A DNA stretch of 18,953 nucleotides from Deltaproteobacteria bacterium (GTDB lineage: Bacteria > Desulfobacterota > Binatia > Binatales > Binataceae), in NCBI GenBank assembly GCA_021799555.1, contig JAJZAG010000030.1, positions 1 through 18,953 on the forward strand. Direction: 5' to 3'. Shown piece after piece: positions 1 through 7,403 of the stretch (positions are counted from its first letter, which is position 1; every line of letters begins with the position of its first letter). Under the pieces are notes generated by a model. That model was not told where the DNA came from and made no database searches. It was given only the letters and a program-made list of their open reading frames with translations. The translations under genes were made by a program, and so were the position numbers.

Positions 1-863
1 GGTTGCCCAGCGGGTCCTCGATCCAGACCAGGCGCCCGGCCTGATCATCTCAGATGGCAGCGCCCAGGCCATTCATTCACCGCGCTGTTCTTTTCCGTCA
101 CGATAGCTCCGCACAAGCCCTTCGCAGAACCGGTGCGGCGCTCTGCGCGGTAAGCGGTCGGGGTGGTTCGCGAAGGCCGGCCTGAGCAACGCCGAAGCGT
201 TCGAACTCCCGCGTTGCCGTTTGATCCGGCACACGCCGCCGATCCGTCATTCCGACCAAGGTGAGGAATTTCGGCCTTCCTACTCGGCAAAGCGCGCGCG
301 GCTGTTGAGTCCGGTTGTGGTAGAGGATCACTATCTGTTTACACGGGGGTTCCATTTTCACCTGCGATGTGCAATAGTGTGGTCAGCGATGGAGTTGGCC
401 ATCAAAGGCGCCCGTCGTCCGCGTAATCTGTACGGAAAATCCTGCCAGCTCCCTGAAGCTCGTCAATCTCGGCAACCGCGTATCTCATCCGATTCCTGTT
501 GGGATTCGGAATTAGCGATTTCCAATATCGTGCCCGGACTCTATTTCTCTCGGCGAGGGGAAGTCTCCGAGGTCCCGCGGGATTTGAGGATGGAGTGGTT
601 GCGGCGTGATGGAAACTCGGCACAAAAGCTCGCGCGGCGCCAGTCAGGCGAGGCCAATGAAGGATTGCGGCACCGCAATAATTCGGAACGAACCCATCGC
701 GCCTACCTGAAAATTCTCAGCCTCGGAGCGGCTTTTTCTCCGGATGAACGCCACCCGAGCGGGGACGAATTAACCCATCACGAACCCATCGGTGATGCGC
801 CCCGCGCCGGCGCGCGGCCGGACCGATCAGCATCCGGGCGTCTTGATCCGGTGGGGGCGGTGA
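1..863. other. Gene-poor stretch downstream of tRNA-Cys
   Basis: I see no convincing gene here. Several short open frames exist on both strands, but none carries a recognisable domain, a good ribosome-binding site or a consistent codon pattern. The stretch holds a short RHS- or VOC-like peptide at the extreme left edge (2-49, minus) and a possible copy of a dispersed intergenic repeat near 246-276. It abuts the 3' end of the tRNA-Cys gene, a position often used by integrating elements, but no integrase and no second copy of the tRNA 3' end is visible in it. Confidence 0.5.
246..276. repeat. Possible dispersed 'GTCATTCCGA...GAGGAAT' intergenic repeat copy
   Basis: The plus strand reads GTCATTCCGA, then a short spacer, then GTGAGGAAT. 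From memory, this resembles a short intergenic repeat family seen in many environmental bacterial genomes (consensus roughly GTCATTCCGAGCGAAGCGAGGAATCT). Only one copy lies in this window, so its repeat nature cannot be shown here. Confidence is low. Confidence 0.3.
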
Positions 864-939
864 TGGAGGCGGCGATCGGATTCGAACCGATGCATGGAGG
901 TTTTGCAGACCTCTCCCTTAACCACTTGGGTACGCCGCC
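864..939 (-). tRNA. tRNA-Cys (anticodon GCA)
   Basis: The minus strand folds into a complete cloverleaf. The acceptor stem GGCGGCG (939-933) pairs with CGCCGCC (874-868). There is a 3-bp D stem CCC/GGG, an anticodon stem GAGGT/ACCTC with loop CTGCAAA giving anticodon GCA (plus strand 904-906), a five-base variable loop, and a T arm ATCGG-TTCGAAT-CCGAT. The discriminator base is U, as usual for bacterial tRNA-Cys, and the CCA end is encoded (866-864). It is transcribed in the same direction as the kinase operon to its right but probably from its own promoter (see 973-999). Confidence 0.97.
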
Positions 940-972
940 CGGCGGGAATTGCGATACCAGCGGACGCCAAGG

Positions 973-999
973 ATTATCACGCCGTTTCGAGCCTATCAA
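973..999 (-). promoter_or_regulatory. Candidate sigma70 promoter for tRNA-Cys
   Basis: On the minus strand, TTGATA (999-994) and GATAAT (978-973) stand 15 bp apart and would start transcription about 27 nt before the tRNA. Both boxes match the consensus at 5 of 6 positions. The spacer is shorter than the usual 16-18 bp, so this is a prediction only. Confidence 0.4.
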
Positions 1000-1050
1000 T
1001 TGCGCCGCGGCCAGAGCGCGGGCCACGACGCGCGGCTTGCGCGGGATCGG

Positions 1051-3528
1051 TCAAGCGGTCGGACGCGCCGAGCGCGAATTCCAGCTTTCGAGCGCCGCGC
1101 GGACGCGTGAGCTCTCCCGCTCGACGGCGGCGACGAGCCCGCGCGCCTGCGCGTCGGAATTCGAGCGCGCGGTCGCTTCGAGCTCGCGGCATAGCGCGGC
1201 GAGCGGCGTGGCGCCAAAGTGGCCGCAACTGCCCTTGATCGCGTGCGCCGCCTGCGCGACCGCCGCCGGATCGTCCTCGGCTACGCCCGTGCGCATCGCG
1301 GCGATGCGCGCGTCAAGGTCGGACAGAAACACCCCGATAAGCCGGCGCACGAAATCCCCACCGTCCTCATCGGCGGCTTCGAGATTCGTGAGCGCCTCCG
1401 GATCTACCGCCATCGGCGCCGCCGCGGGTGCCTCGTCCGGCGGGAGGATCGCGTGATTTCGCGGCGAAGCGTGGCCGACGGTGGACTCGGTCTCCAGAGC
1501 GCGGCGGCGCCGTTGCTCCATAAGCCATCGCGCGAGAATCGCGGCCAGGTCTTCGGGCAGAAACGGCTTGCTCAGATAGTCGTCCATCCCGGCTTCGAGA
1601 CACTTCTGCCTGTCGCCGGCGAGCGCGTGCGCGGTCAATCCGATTATCGCGACGGCGTCACGGCGGGCGTCGCGGCGAATCGCGCGAGAGGCTTCATAGC
1701 CGTCGAGCTCGGGCATCTGGCAATCCATGAGGATGACGTCGTAATCGGCGCGTTCGATCTCAGCCAGTACTTCGGCGCCATTGGTGACCGCGCTGGCGCG
1801 ATAGCCGAGGCGTTCGAGCATCTTGAGCACCACGCTGCGGTTCACAGGATGGTCTTCGGCGACGAGGATTCGCGCGCGAGCGCGCTCTTGCGCCGGCATC
1901 GCGCGGGCGATTTCACAAAAGGGCGTATGCGTACGCATCGCGCCCGAAGCCTGGGGAGTTGCGGAATCGCGCGCAGTGGAACGCGCCGCCGCGACGAGGT
2001 CAAAGAGGCAGCATCGCAATTGCGATTGGCGCACGGGCTTCGCAATCATGGTGCGAATACCAGCCGCGTCAAGCGCGGCGCCTTCGGGGCGTTTGCCGAT
2101 TTGGCAGAGTCCGATCAGCCGCGCCGGATCGACCGCCTCGAGCTCCGAGAGCCGGCGCGCGAGCGCGAGACCTTCCATCCCCTCGAGATGGCAATCAAGC
2201 AGAATCGCATCCCAACGGTCGCCGGAGCGGACCATCGCGGCGGCGGCGAGCGTCTGCGCGGCCGAGGTTGCGCGCTCGCAGTTCATCCCCCACGACTCGA
2301 TCTGCCGCGTCAGCAAGCGCGCGGCCGTCGTGTCGGGAGCCGCCAGCAATACGCGCCGGCCGTGCAACTCCTCGTGCGCAGCGGCGTCGGCTTGATTGGG
2401 GGCGAGCTTGAAGCGTGCGGTGAACCAGAAGTTAGCGCCCTGCCCCGGCGCGCTCTCGACTCCGATCTCGCCGTCCATCCGCGCGACTATCTGCGCGGAG
2501 ATGGCGAGCCCGAGACCCGTACCGCCGTGGCGGCGTGTCGTCGAGCTGTCAGCCTGATAGAAGGCCTGGAAGAGATGCGGCTGCGCGTCAAAGGCGATTC
2601 CGGGGCCGGTGTCGCGGATCGAAAAGCGCAGCGTCGCATCGGTGGGCGAGGCGCTGGCGCATTCGACGGTGACCGTTACGTCGCCTTGCGCGGTAAACTT
2701 GATCGCGTTGCCGATCAAGTTGATCAGCACCTGTCGCAGGCGGACCGGATCGCCGCGCAATCGCGCCGGCACGGCCGCATCGACGAAGCTGGCGAGTTCG
2801 ATCCGCGAACGCTGGACCTGCTCGGCGAACAGTTCGATCGCCCCCTCGAGGGTTTCCGTCGGACTGAAGTCGATCTCTTCGAGGCGCAGCTTTCCGGCGG
2901 AAACTTTCGAGAAGTCCAGTACGTCGTTGATGATGCCGAGCAGGGAATGCGCGCTCGACCAGACCACCTCGGCGAACTCGCGCTGATCGGGATTGAGCCG
3001 CGTGTCAAGCAGCATCCGCGTCATCCCGATAATCGCATTCATCGGGGTGCGGATCTCGTGGCTCATGTTGGCGAGAAAGGCGGACTTGAGACCGACGGCT
3101 TCGAGCGCCGCGTCGCGCGCGCGCGCGATCTCTTCGTGGGCGCGCTTGCGCTCGATCGCGTAGAACAGCGCGCGCGTCAGCCACTGGCCATCGAATCTCC
3201 CCTTTACCAGATAGTCCTGCGCGCCCTGCTTGACGATTTCTCGGCTGAGCCGCTCGTCGTCGAGTCCGGTCATCACGACGATCGGGAGCCGCGCGGCGGC
3301 CGCGCTGACGCGCGCGATGGTTTCCTCGCGCGGGCAATCGGGCAACGAAAGATCGAGCAACACGACGTCGAATTGATCATGGCGCAGATAGTCCAAACCC
3401 GCGCTCAGCCGCGCCGCGGTTTTCATCTGAAAACGAGCGCCGCTGCTCTCGGCGAGCACGACAGCGACCAAGCGCGCGTCGGCGGGATTGTCTTCGATCA
3501 GCAGAACGCGGATGGGCGCTTCAGGCAT
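1051..3528 (-). CDS. Hybrid histidine kinase: REC-HisKA-HATPase-REC-REC-HPt
   Basis: A soluble 825-residue phosphorelay protein with no membrane segment. Receiver 1 (about 6-125) has the acidic pair E12-D13, phospho-acceptor D59 and K109. A coiled linker leads to the HisKA domain with H157 in the H-box (NMSHEIRTPMN). The ATPase domain carries N270/N274, DTGPGI (306-311) and GTGLGLA (336-342). Receiver 2 (about 390-510) keeps D445 and K497, but its acidic pair is replaced by A397-P398, so it is probably degenerate. Receiver 3 (about 552-670) is intact (E558-D559, D602, T632, K654). A C-terminal HPt domain has H762 in AHAIKGSCGHFG. The family transfers phosphate His-Asp-His-Asp, as in BarA-like kinases. 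The ATG lies 6 nt after the stop of the response regulator gene, so the two are co-transcribed. The N-terminal receiver suggests that its input is phosphate from a partner, perhaps that regulator. The final target is not in the window. Confidence 0.93.
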   Translation of the reverse strand: MPEAPIRVLLIEDNPADARLVAVVLAESSGARFQMKTAARLSAGLDYLRHDQFDVVLLDLSLPDCPREETIARVSAAAARLPIVVMTGLDDERLSREIVKQGAQDYLVKGRFDGQWLTRALFYAIERKRAHEEIARARDAALEAVGLKSAFLANMSHEIRTPMNAIIGMTRMLLDTRLNPDQREFAEVVWSSAHSLLGIINDVLDFSKVSAGKLRLEEIDFSPTETLEGAIELFAEQVQRSRIELASFVDAAVPARLRGDPVRLRQVLINLIGNAIKFTAQGDVTVTVECASASPTDATLRFSIRDTGPGIAFDAQPHLFQAFYQADSSTTRRHGGTGLGLAISAQIVARMDGEIGVESAPGQGANFWFTARFKLAPNQADAAAHEELHGRRVLLAAPDTTAARLLTRQIESWGMNCERATSAAQTLAAAAMVRSGDRWDAILLDCHLEGMEGLALARRLSELEAVDPARLIGLCQIGKRPEGAALDAAGIRTMIAKPVRQSQLRCCLFDLVAAARSTARDSATPQASGAMRTHTPFCEIARAMPAQERARARILVAEDHPVNRSVVLKMLERLGYRASAVTNGAEVLAEIERADYDVILMDCQMPELDGYEASRAIRRDARRDAVAIIGLTAHALAGDRQKCLEAGMDDYLSKPFLPEDLAAILARWLMEQRRRRALETESTVGHASPRNHAILPPDEAPAAAPMAVDPEALTNLEAADEDGGDFVRRLIGVFLSDLDARIAAMRTGVAEDDPAAVAQAAHAIKGSCGHFGATPLAALCRELEATARSNSDAQARGLVAAVERESSRVRAALESWNSRSARPTA

Positions 3529-3534
3529 CGCGGA

Positions 3535-3987
3535 CTACTCCTCCGGCAGCTTGACCAGCTTCAGCCAAAAGTCCTGAATCTGCCGGACCGCGTTGACGAA
3601 CTGCGCGTAGTCAACCGGCTTGGTGATGTAGCAGTTGGCTTGCAGGTCGTAGCTGCGCACCACGTCCTTTTCGGCCGACGAGGTGGTGAGAACGACCACT
3701 GGAATCCGTTTGAGCATCGGATCGGTTTTGATCTCCGCGAGCACTTCGCGCCCGTCCTTGCGCGGGAGATTCAAGTCGAGGAGTACAAGATCCGGGCGCC
3801 GCGCCTTGCTATGGCCGCCGCGGCGGCGCAGATAGTTCATCGCCTCGACGCCGTCGGGAGCGACGTTCAGACGGTTGCTGACTTTGCCATCGCGCAGGAC
3901 TTCGATGGTTAAGCGCACATCGCCTGGGTTGTCCTCAACCAGCAGAATATCCACTGGTTCGAGATTCGTCAGTAGGTTTTGCGTCAT
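3535..3987 (-). CDS. Single-domain response regulator (Rcp1-like receiver)
   Basis: A 150-residue stand-alone receiver. E18-D19 form the acidic pocket, D71 (LLDLNLPRKDG) is the phospho-acceptor, T101 is the switch residue and K123 (ITKP) the conserved lysine. It resembles the Rcp1 family, which works with phytochrome-like or PAS-type kinases, and has no output domain, so it should relay phosphate or act by protein contact. The frame is open upstream into the kinase gene. I chose the second of two adjacent ATG codons because GAGG lies 6 nt before it; the first ATG (3990) is the alternative. The start lies about 50 nt inside the 3' end of the sensor kinase gene, indicating translational coupling, and the hybrid kinase follows after 6 nt. 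Confidence 0.93.
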   Translation of the reverse strand: MTQNLLTNLEPVDILLVEDNPGDVRLTIEVLRDGKVSNRLNVAPDGVEAMNYLRRRGGHSKARRPDLVLLDLNLPRKDGREVLAEIKTDPMLKRIPVVVLTTSSAEKDVVRSYDLQANCYITKPVDYAQFVNAVRQIQDFWLKLVKLPEE

Positions 3988-6259
3988 CATCAACCTCGCC
4001 CGCGCCCAGTGTGAAGCGGAAGACGGCGCCGTGTCCCGCTTCGGATTCGACCCAGATGCGGCCGCCGAAGCGTTCGATAATCCGCTTGCAGATTGCCAGA
4101 CCGATTCCTGTGCCAGGATACTCGTCGCGGCCGTGCAACCGCTGAAACATCGCGAAAATCCGGTTCTTGTACTCGCGCCCAATGCCGATGCCGTTGTCGG
4201 CAACCGAAATGGTCCATTCACGCCCGGCACATACCGCACCGACGTGAATGCGGGGAGCGTCGGCGCCGCGAAACTTGAGCGCGTTGCCGATCAAGTTCTG
4301 AAAGACCTCATAGAGACGGTTCTCGTCGCCGAGGACGTGTGGAAGCGGGTCGCTTGTAATTTCGGCGTGCGACTCCTCGATCGCCAGCGCAAGGCTGTCG
4401 AGTGCGCGGCGCAGCGCCGCTTCCAGGTCGATCGTGGTCGGCTCAGGACCGCGCCCGGCGCGCGAGTAGTTGAGCAGGTCGTTGATCAGCTGCTTCATGC
4501 GCCTTGCGCCTTCGACGGCGAAATTGATGAATTCGTCGGCGTCGGGATCAAGGCGTCCCGCGTAGCGCTGCGCGATCAGTTGCAGATAGCTCGCGACCAT
4601 CCTGAGCGGTTCCTGCAAGTCGTGAGACGCGACGTAGGCGAACTGCTCGAGTTCGGCGTTCGAGCGTGCGAGTTCCTTGGTGCGGGCGACCAGCTCGGCT
4701 TCGGCACGTTTGCGCTCGGTGATATCGTAGCTGATCGCGGAGAACGCGGTCAGCCGTCCGCGCTGGTCGCGAATCGGCGCAATCGAGACCGCGACGTCGA
4801 TTATGGCGCCGTCTTTGCGGCGCGCCTGAGTCTCGAATTCCTGCAGAACCGCCGCGGCCCGGATCTCAAGACTGGGAGCGAAAGCTTCGGCCGCGCGCCC
4901 GGGCGCGCTCAGAATATCGATTCGGCGGCCGAGCATCTCGTGCGCCGCATAGCCGTACACTTTTTCGGAGCCGGCGTTCCAAGTGAGTGCGGTCAATTCC
5001 GGCGTCAGGGTTGCAATCGCGTAACTCGAAGTCTCGACGATCGCCGAGAGCATCGCGCGGTATTCCCCGGCCTTCTTGTATTCGGTCATATCCCGGATCG
5101 TGGCGAGCGCTTCGATGCCGCCGCTGGATTCAATCGGGCTCAGACTGACTTCTACGGGGAATCGAGTACCGTCCTTGCGCACAGCTTGAATATCAAGCTC
5201 GGGAGCGAGCAAGCGAGCGACGGGGTTGCCGAAGAACTTTGCGCGCAGCGCGGGATGCGTCGCGCGGATTTCTTCAGGGACAAGTATTTCTATCTTTCGT
5301 CCGACCAGATCAGCGGGTTGGTAACCGAGCTGATTCAGGGTGCGCGGATTCGCGTAAGTGATCTCGCCGGCGGAATTAACGGTCAGAATCGTGTCGGTGG
5401 CCGACTCGATAAGATTGCGGAAGCGAGCTTCGGCACGGCGCACCGTTTGAATTTGATTCGCCAGCTCGCGCCCGCGCTCTTCGGCCTGACGCGCCGACCA
5501 TTGGGCCATCTCCGTCGCAGCCCGCAGCCTGCGCAGGACCCGCTCTATAAAGACCGCCGCAAAGCCGACGAAAAGCAGTGCGGCCAGCGAACCGTAAACA
5601 ATGATCCGAATCGAAAATTGTGCGGTTCTCGATTCGCGCGATTGGCGCTGATCGAGCAGTCCGTGCTCGATACCCGCCATCTCTCGCACCCGGCGCTCAA
5701 TCTCCGCGCCCAGCGGAACCCACCCGTGCGCGAGCGCGTAGGCGACGCCGGCGCGCTGCCCATTTCGACGCGCTTGCGCAAGCGCGTCCGCACTGAGAGC
5801 GATCCGCGCGCGCATCAGGGGTTCGAGCGCTTTGAGGTTTTTGACTTCGACCGGATTGTCGCGCACAAGGATCTGAAGCTGCGCCAAGTCCTTTTCGAAG
5901 CGCGCCATTATCTGCTTGTGATCGACCAGATCGCCGGAGGCGCCGGCGAGGATCGCCGCCCAGTTCTGATCTTCCGCGCGCGTCGATGCGGTCCGCAAAT
6001 CGCGCAGCGTGTCGATGACGCGATAGGTGTGTGTGACCCATCGGGTGGTATCTGCGAATTCCCGCGTACTCCAGAACGCGACCGCACCGACCATCAGAAG
6101 CGTTGCGACGGCAAGCCCGAATCCGAGCCAGATTTCGACGGCGCTCGCGATAAAGCGATCACTGAGCGCTTTAGTGGCGGCGCTTGCGGATTCGGGCCGA
6201 GCACTCGGCTGCCCGTGCGGCTGCGACCGGTCGGGGTTCGATGTGACGGACACAAGCAC
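3935..6259 (-). CDS. Membrane sensor histidine kinase: CHASE3-like, PAS-PAS, HisKA-HATPase
   Basis: A 774-residue sensor (numbering from the GTG at 6259). Transmembrane helix 1 (about 44-62) and helix 2 (about 217-237) enclose an extracytoplasmic, mostly helical CHASE3-like domain. Two PAS domains follow (about 277-392 and 402-517; both end in the usual PAC-type motifs, DMTEYKKA and DITERKRA). The HisKA H-box contains H546 (VASHDLQEPL), the variant typical of kinases paired with Rcp1-like regulators. The ATPase domain has N655/N659, DNGIGIG (from 688) and GTGIGLA (716-722). The frame extends to a TTG at 6283 without a ribosome-binding site; the GTG at 6259 has GAGGG 6 nt upstream and is preferred. 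It heads the operon with the regulator and hybrid kinase and is divergent from the DUF169 gene. Its ligand is unknown. Confidence 0.92.
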   Translation of the reverse strand: MLVSVTSNPDRSQPHGQPSARPESASAATKALSDRFIASAVEIWLGFGLAVATLLMVGAVAFWSTREFADTTRWVTHTYRVIDTLRDLRTASTRAEDQNWAAILAGASGDLVDHKQIMARFEKDLAQLQILVRDNPVEVKNLKALEPLMRARIALSADALAQARRNGQRAGVAYALAHGWVPLGAEIERRVREMAGIEHGLLDQRQSRESRTAQFSIRIIVYGSLAALLFVGFAAVFIERVLRRLRAATEMAQWSARQAEERGRELANQIQTVRRAEARFRNLIESATDTILTVNSAGEITYANPRTLNQLGYQPADLVGRKIEILVPEEIRATHPALRAKFFGNPVARLLAPELDIQAVRKDGTRFPVEVSLSPIESSGGIEALATIRDMTEYKKAGEYRAMLSAIVETSSYAIATLTPELTALTWNAGSEKVYGYAAHEMLGRRIDILSAPGRAAEAFAPSLEIRAAAVLQEFETQARRKDGAIIDVAVSIAPIRDQRGRLTAFSAISYDITERKRAEAELVARTKELARSNAELEQFAYVASHDLQEPLRMVASYLQLIAQRYAGRLDPDADEFINFAVEGARRMKQLINDLLNYSRAGRGPEPTTIDLEAALRRALDSLALAIEESHAEITSDPLPHVLGDENRLYEVFQNLIGNALKFRGADAPRIHVGAVCAGREWTISVADNGIGIGREYKNRIFAMFQRLHGRDEYPGTGIGLAICKRIIERFGGRIWVESEAGHGAVFRFTLGAGEVDDDAKPTDESRTSGYSAG

Positions 6260-6265
6260 GCAAAG

Positions 6266-6270
6266 CCCTC
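6266..6270 (-). promoter_or_regulatory. Ribosome-binding site deciding the sensor kinase start
   Basis: GAGGG on the minus strand ends 6 nt before the GTG at 6259. It favours this start over the upstream TTG at 6283, which has no comparable site. Confidence 0.55.
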
Positions 6271-6300
6271 GGCAAAAATCCAAGAAATGTGCCGGAGTTC

Positions 6301-6312
6301 GAGAGCGCTCTC
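6301..6312. promoter_or_regulatory. Palindrome GAGAGCGCTCTC upstream of the sensor kinase
   Basis: A perfect 12-bp palindrome about 40 bp upstream of the kinase operon start, in the divergent control region. It could be a dimeric operator site or a small hairpin in the mRNA leader. No regulator can be assigned. Confidence 0.35.
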
Positions 6313-6434
6313 AGGCAGATTACTTCGATATATCAACCACTTGGACACCGAACGGACCAATTTGGCTCGTAAATGCAACTCGCGGTAGCATTCAGACTTC
6401 GGCACGGCTTTGAAAGTAGCCACAATTCCGGCGT

Positions 6435-6470
6435 CGAGCGCCAAAAAATGGTGGCTTCGATTGGCGCTCG
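6435..6470 (+). promoter_or_regulatory. Leader hairpin 1 upstream of DUF169 gene
   Basis: A perfect 10-bp inverted repeat: CGAGCGCCAA (6435-6444) and TTGGCGCTCG (6461-6470) with a 16-nt loop. It is the first of three stems leading to the DUF169 start codon. No U-run follows, so it is not a classical terminator. Confidence 0.5.
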
Positions 6471-6500
6471 CCATGCCGCGTGCGGTAGATTTACACAGTC

Positions 6501-6538
6501 AGGACCGCAGGTCCTTCGTTGCTTCGCTGCACAGCGAA
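6501..6538 (+). promoter_or_regulatory. Leader hairpins 2 and 3 upstream of DUF169 gene
   Basis: Two adjacent perfect inverted repeats. AGGACC-GCA-GGTCCT spans 6501-6515. TTCGCTG-CA-CAGCGAA spans 6523-6538 and probably folds as a 6-bp stem with a GCAC loop. The second ends 8 nt before the AGAGG ribosome-binding site (6547-6551), close enough to affect translation initiation. Confidence 0.45.
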
Positions 6539-6559
6539 TACCGCGTAGAGGTAGGTTTC

Positions 6560-7381
6560 ATGCCGGAACCGGTTGCTCAAAAGAACTTGACCAATTCATC
6601 CCCAAATGGACAATTCGAGTGGCCCACAATCATCGATGAACTCAACCACCTGCTCCGACTGCGCACCACACCAATCGGGATGAAGCTCTTCGCAACGGTC
6701 GAGGAGATGGAAGCAATTCCTAAAATCCGGCGCCCGAAGTCCATCCACACCACCGATCAGATAGTCGCGCAGGCGGCGCGGCTCGGATGGACCGTCGGAA
6801 TCACGGCGAAGGATCTTGTCGGCGCGCAGTGCGGCGCGGTGATCGGACTTCATCCGCAGAATGAAGAGTGGCTCTCCGGCAAGGCGATGGCCGGCGTGTG
6901 GTTCTCAACCCTCGAAGATTCGGCGGCGCATCAGCGCGCGATGGATACGGTGCCGTACGGGCGCTATGCCGCGATGGCGGTGGCGCCGCTTGCCTCGGGG
7001 CGTCTCACGCCGCCGGACATCTGCCTGATTTACGCGACGCCGGGGCAGATGATCCTGTTTATCAACGGTCTGCAATGGACCGGCTACCGAAAATTCAACT
7101 GGGGCGTCGTCGGCGAGTCCGCGTGCGCGGATTCGTGGGGACGCGCATTGCGGACCCGGGAGCCGAGTCTTTCAATTCCGTGTTACGCGGAGCGCCGCTA
7201 TGGCGGCGTGCTTGACGATGAACTGCTCTTGGCAACGCCACCTGAATTCGTGCCCAAGGCGATCGAAGGGATGAAGCGGCTGGCTGCCAACGGTTTGCGC
7301 TATCCGATTCCACAATACGGAATACAATCGGACGCACGCGCCGGGCTGTCAGTATCATACGGCTCGCGCGACAAGAGCTGA
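6560..7381 (+). CDS. DUF169 family protein
   Basis: A 273-residue soluble protein of the DUF169 family, recognised by the N-terminal motif 'TTPIGMKLFATVEEM' (36-50), the region around C91 (VGAQCGAVIGL), and the later pattern TPGQMILFINGLQW (160-173). The function of the family is not established. Cysteines at 91, 155, 189 and 208 are visible, and whether they bind a metal or cluster is unknown. The frame is open back to 6410, but the ATG at 6560 has AGAGG 8 nt upstream (6547-6551) and begins just before the conserved region, so I chose it. It is the only recognised gene on the plus strand, divergent from the kinase operon and convergent with the cytochrome b gene, whose stop is 22 bp away. 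Its upstream region contains three hairpins, suggesting post-transcriptional control. Confidence 0.85.
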   Translation: MPEPVAQKNLTNSSPNGQFEWPTIIDELNHLLRLRTTPIGMKLFATVEEMEAIPKIRRPKSIHTTDQIVAQAARLGWTVGITAKDLVGAQCGAVIGLHPQNEEWLSGKAMAGVWFSTLEDSAAHQRAMDTVPYGRYAAMAVAPLASGRLTPPDICLIYATPGQMILFINGLQWTGYRKFNWGVVGESACADSWGRALRTREPSLSIPCYAERRYGGVLDDELLLATPPEFVPKAIEGMKRLAANGLRYPIPQYGIQSDARAGLSVSYGSRDKS

Positions 7382-7403
7382 CCTCGATATAATCGCGCCG
7401 GAC

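Noticed and set aside
198..215. GTTCGAA-containing segment resembling a tRNA T arm
   Set aside because: The flanking bases do not pair into a T stem and no cloverleaf can be drawn.
716..738. AGCC/GGCT stem followed by T-rich run on the plus strand
   Set aside because: The stem is only 4 bp and no plus-strand gene precedes it, so a terminator is not supported.
221..1456. 411-codon plus-strand open frame across the tRNA
   Set aside because: It runs through the tRNA-Cys gene and the 3' end of the hybrid kinase and shows no recognisable protein pattern.
1219..3912. 897-codon plus-strand open frame
   Set aside because: It is antisense to the hybrid kinase and response regulator, whose domains and catalytic motifs are clear on the minus strand. 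Long antisense frames are common in GC-rich genes.
3875..6388. 837-codon plus-strand open frame
   Set aside because: It is antisense to the sensor kinase gene with its recognisable PAS, HisKA and ATPase domains; the translated product shows no domain.
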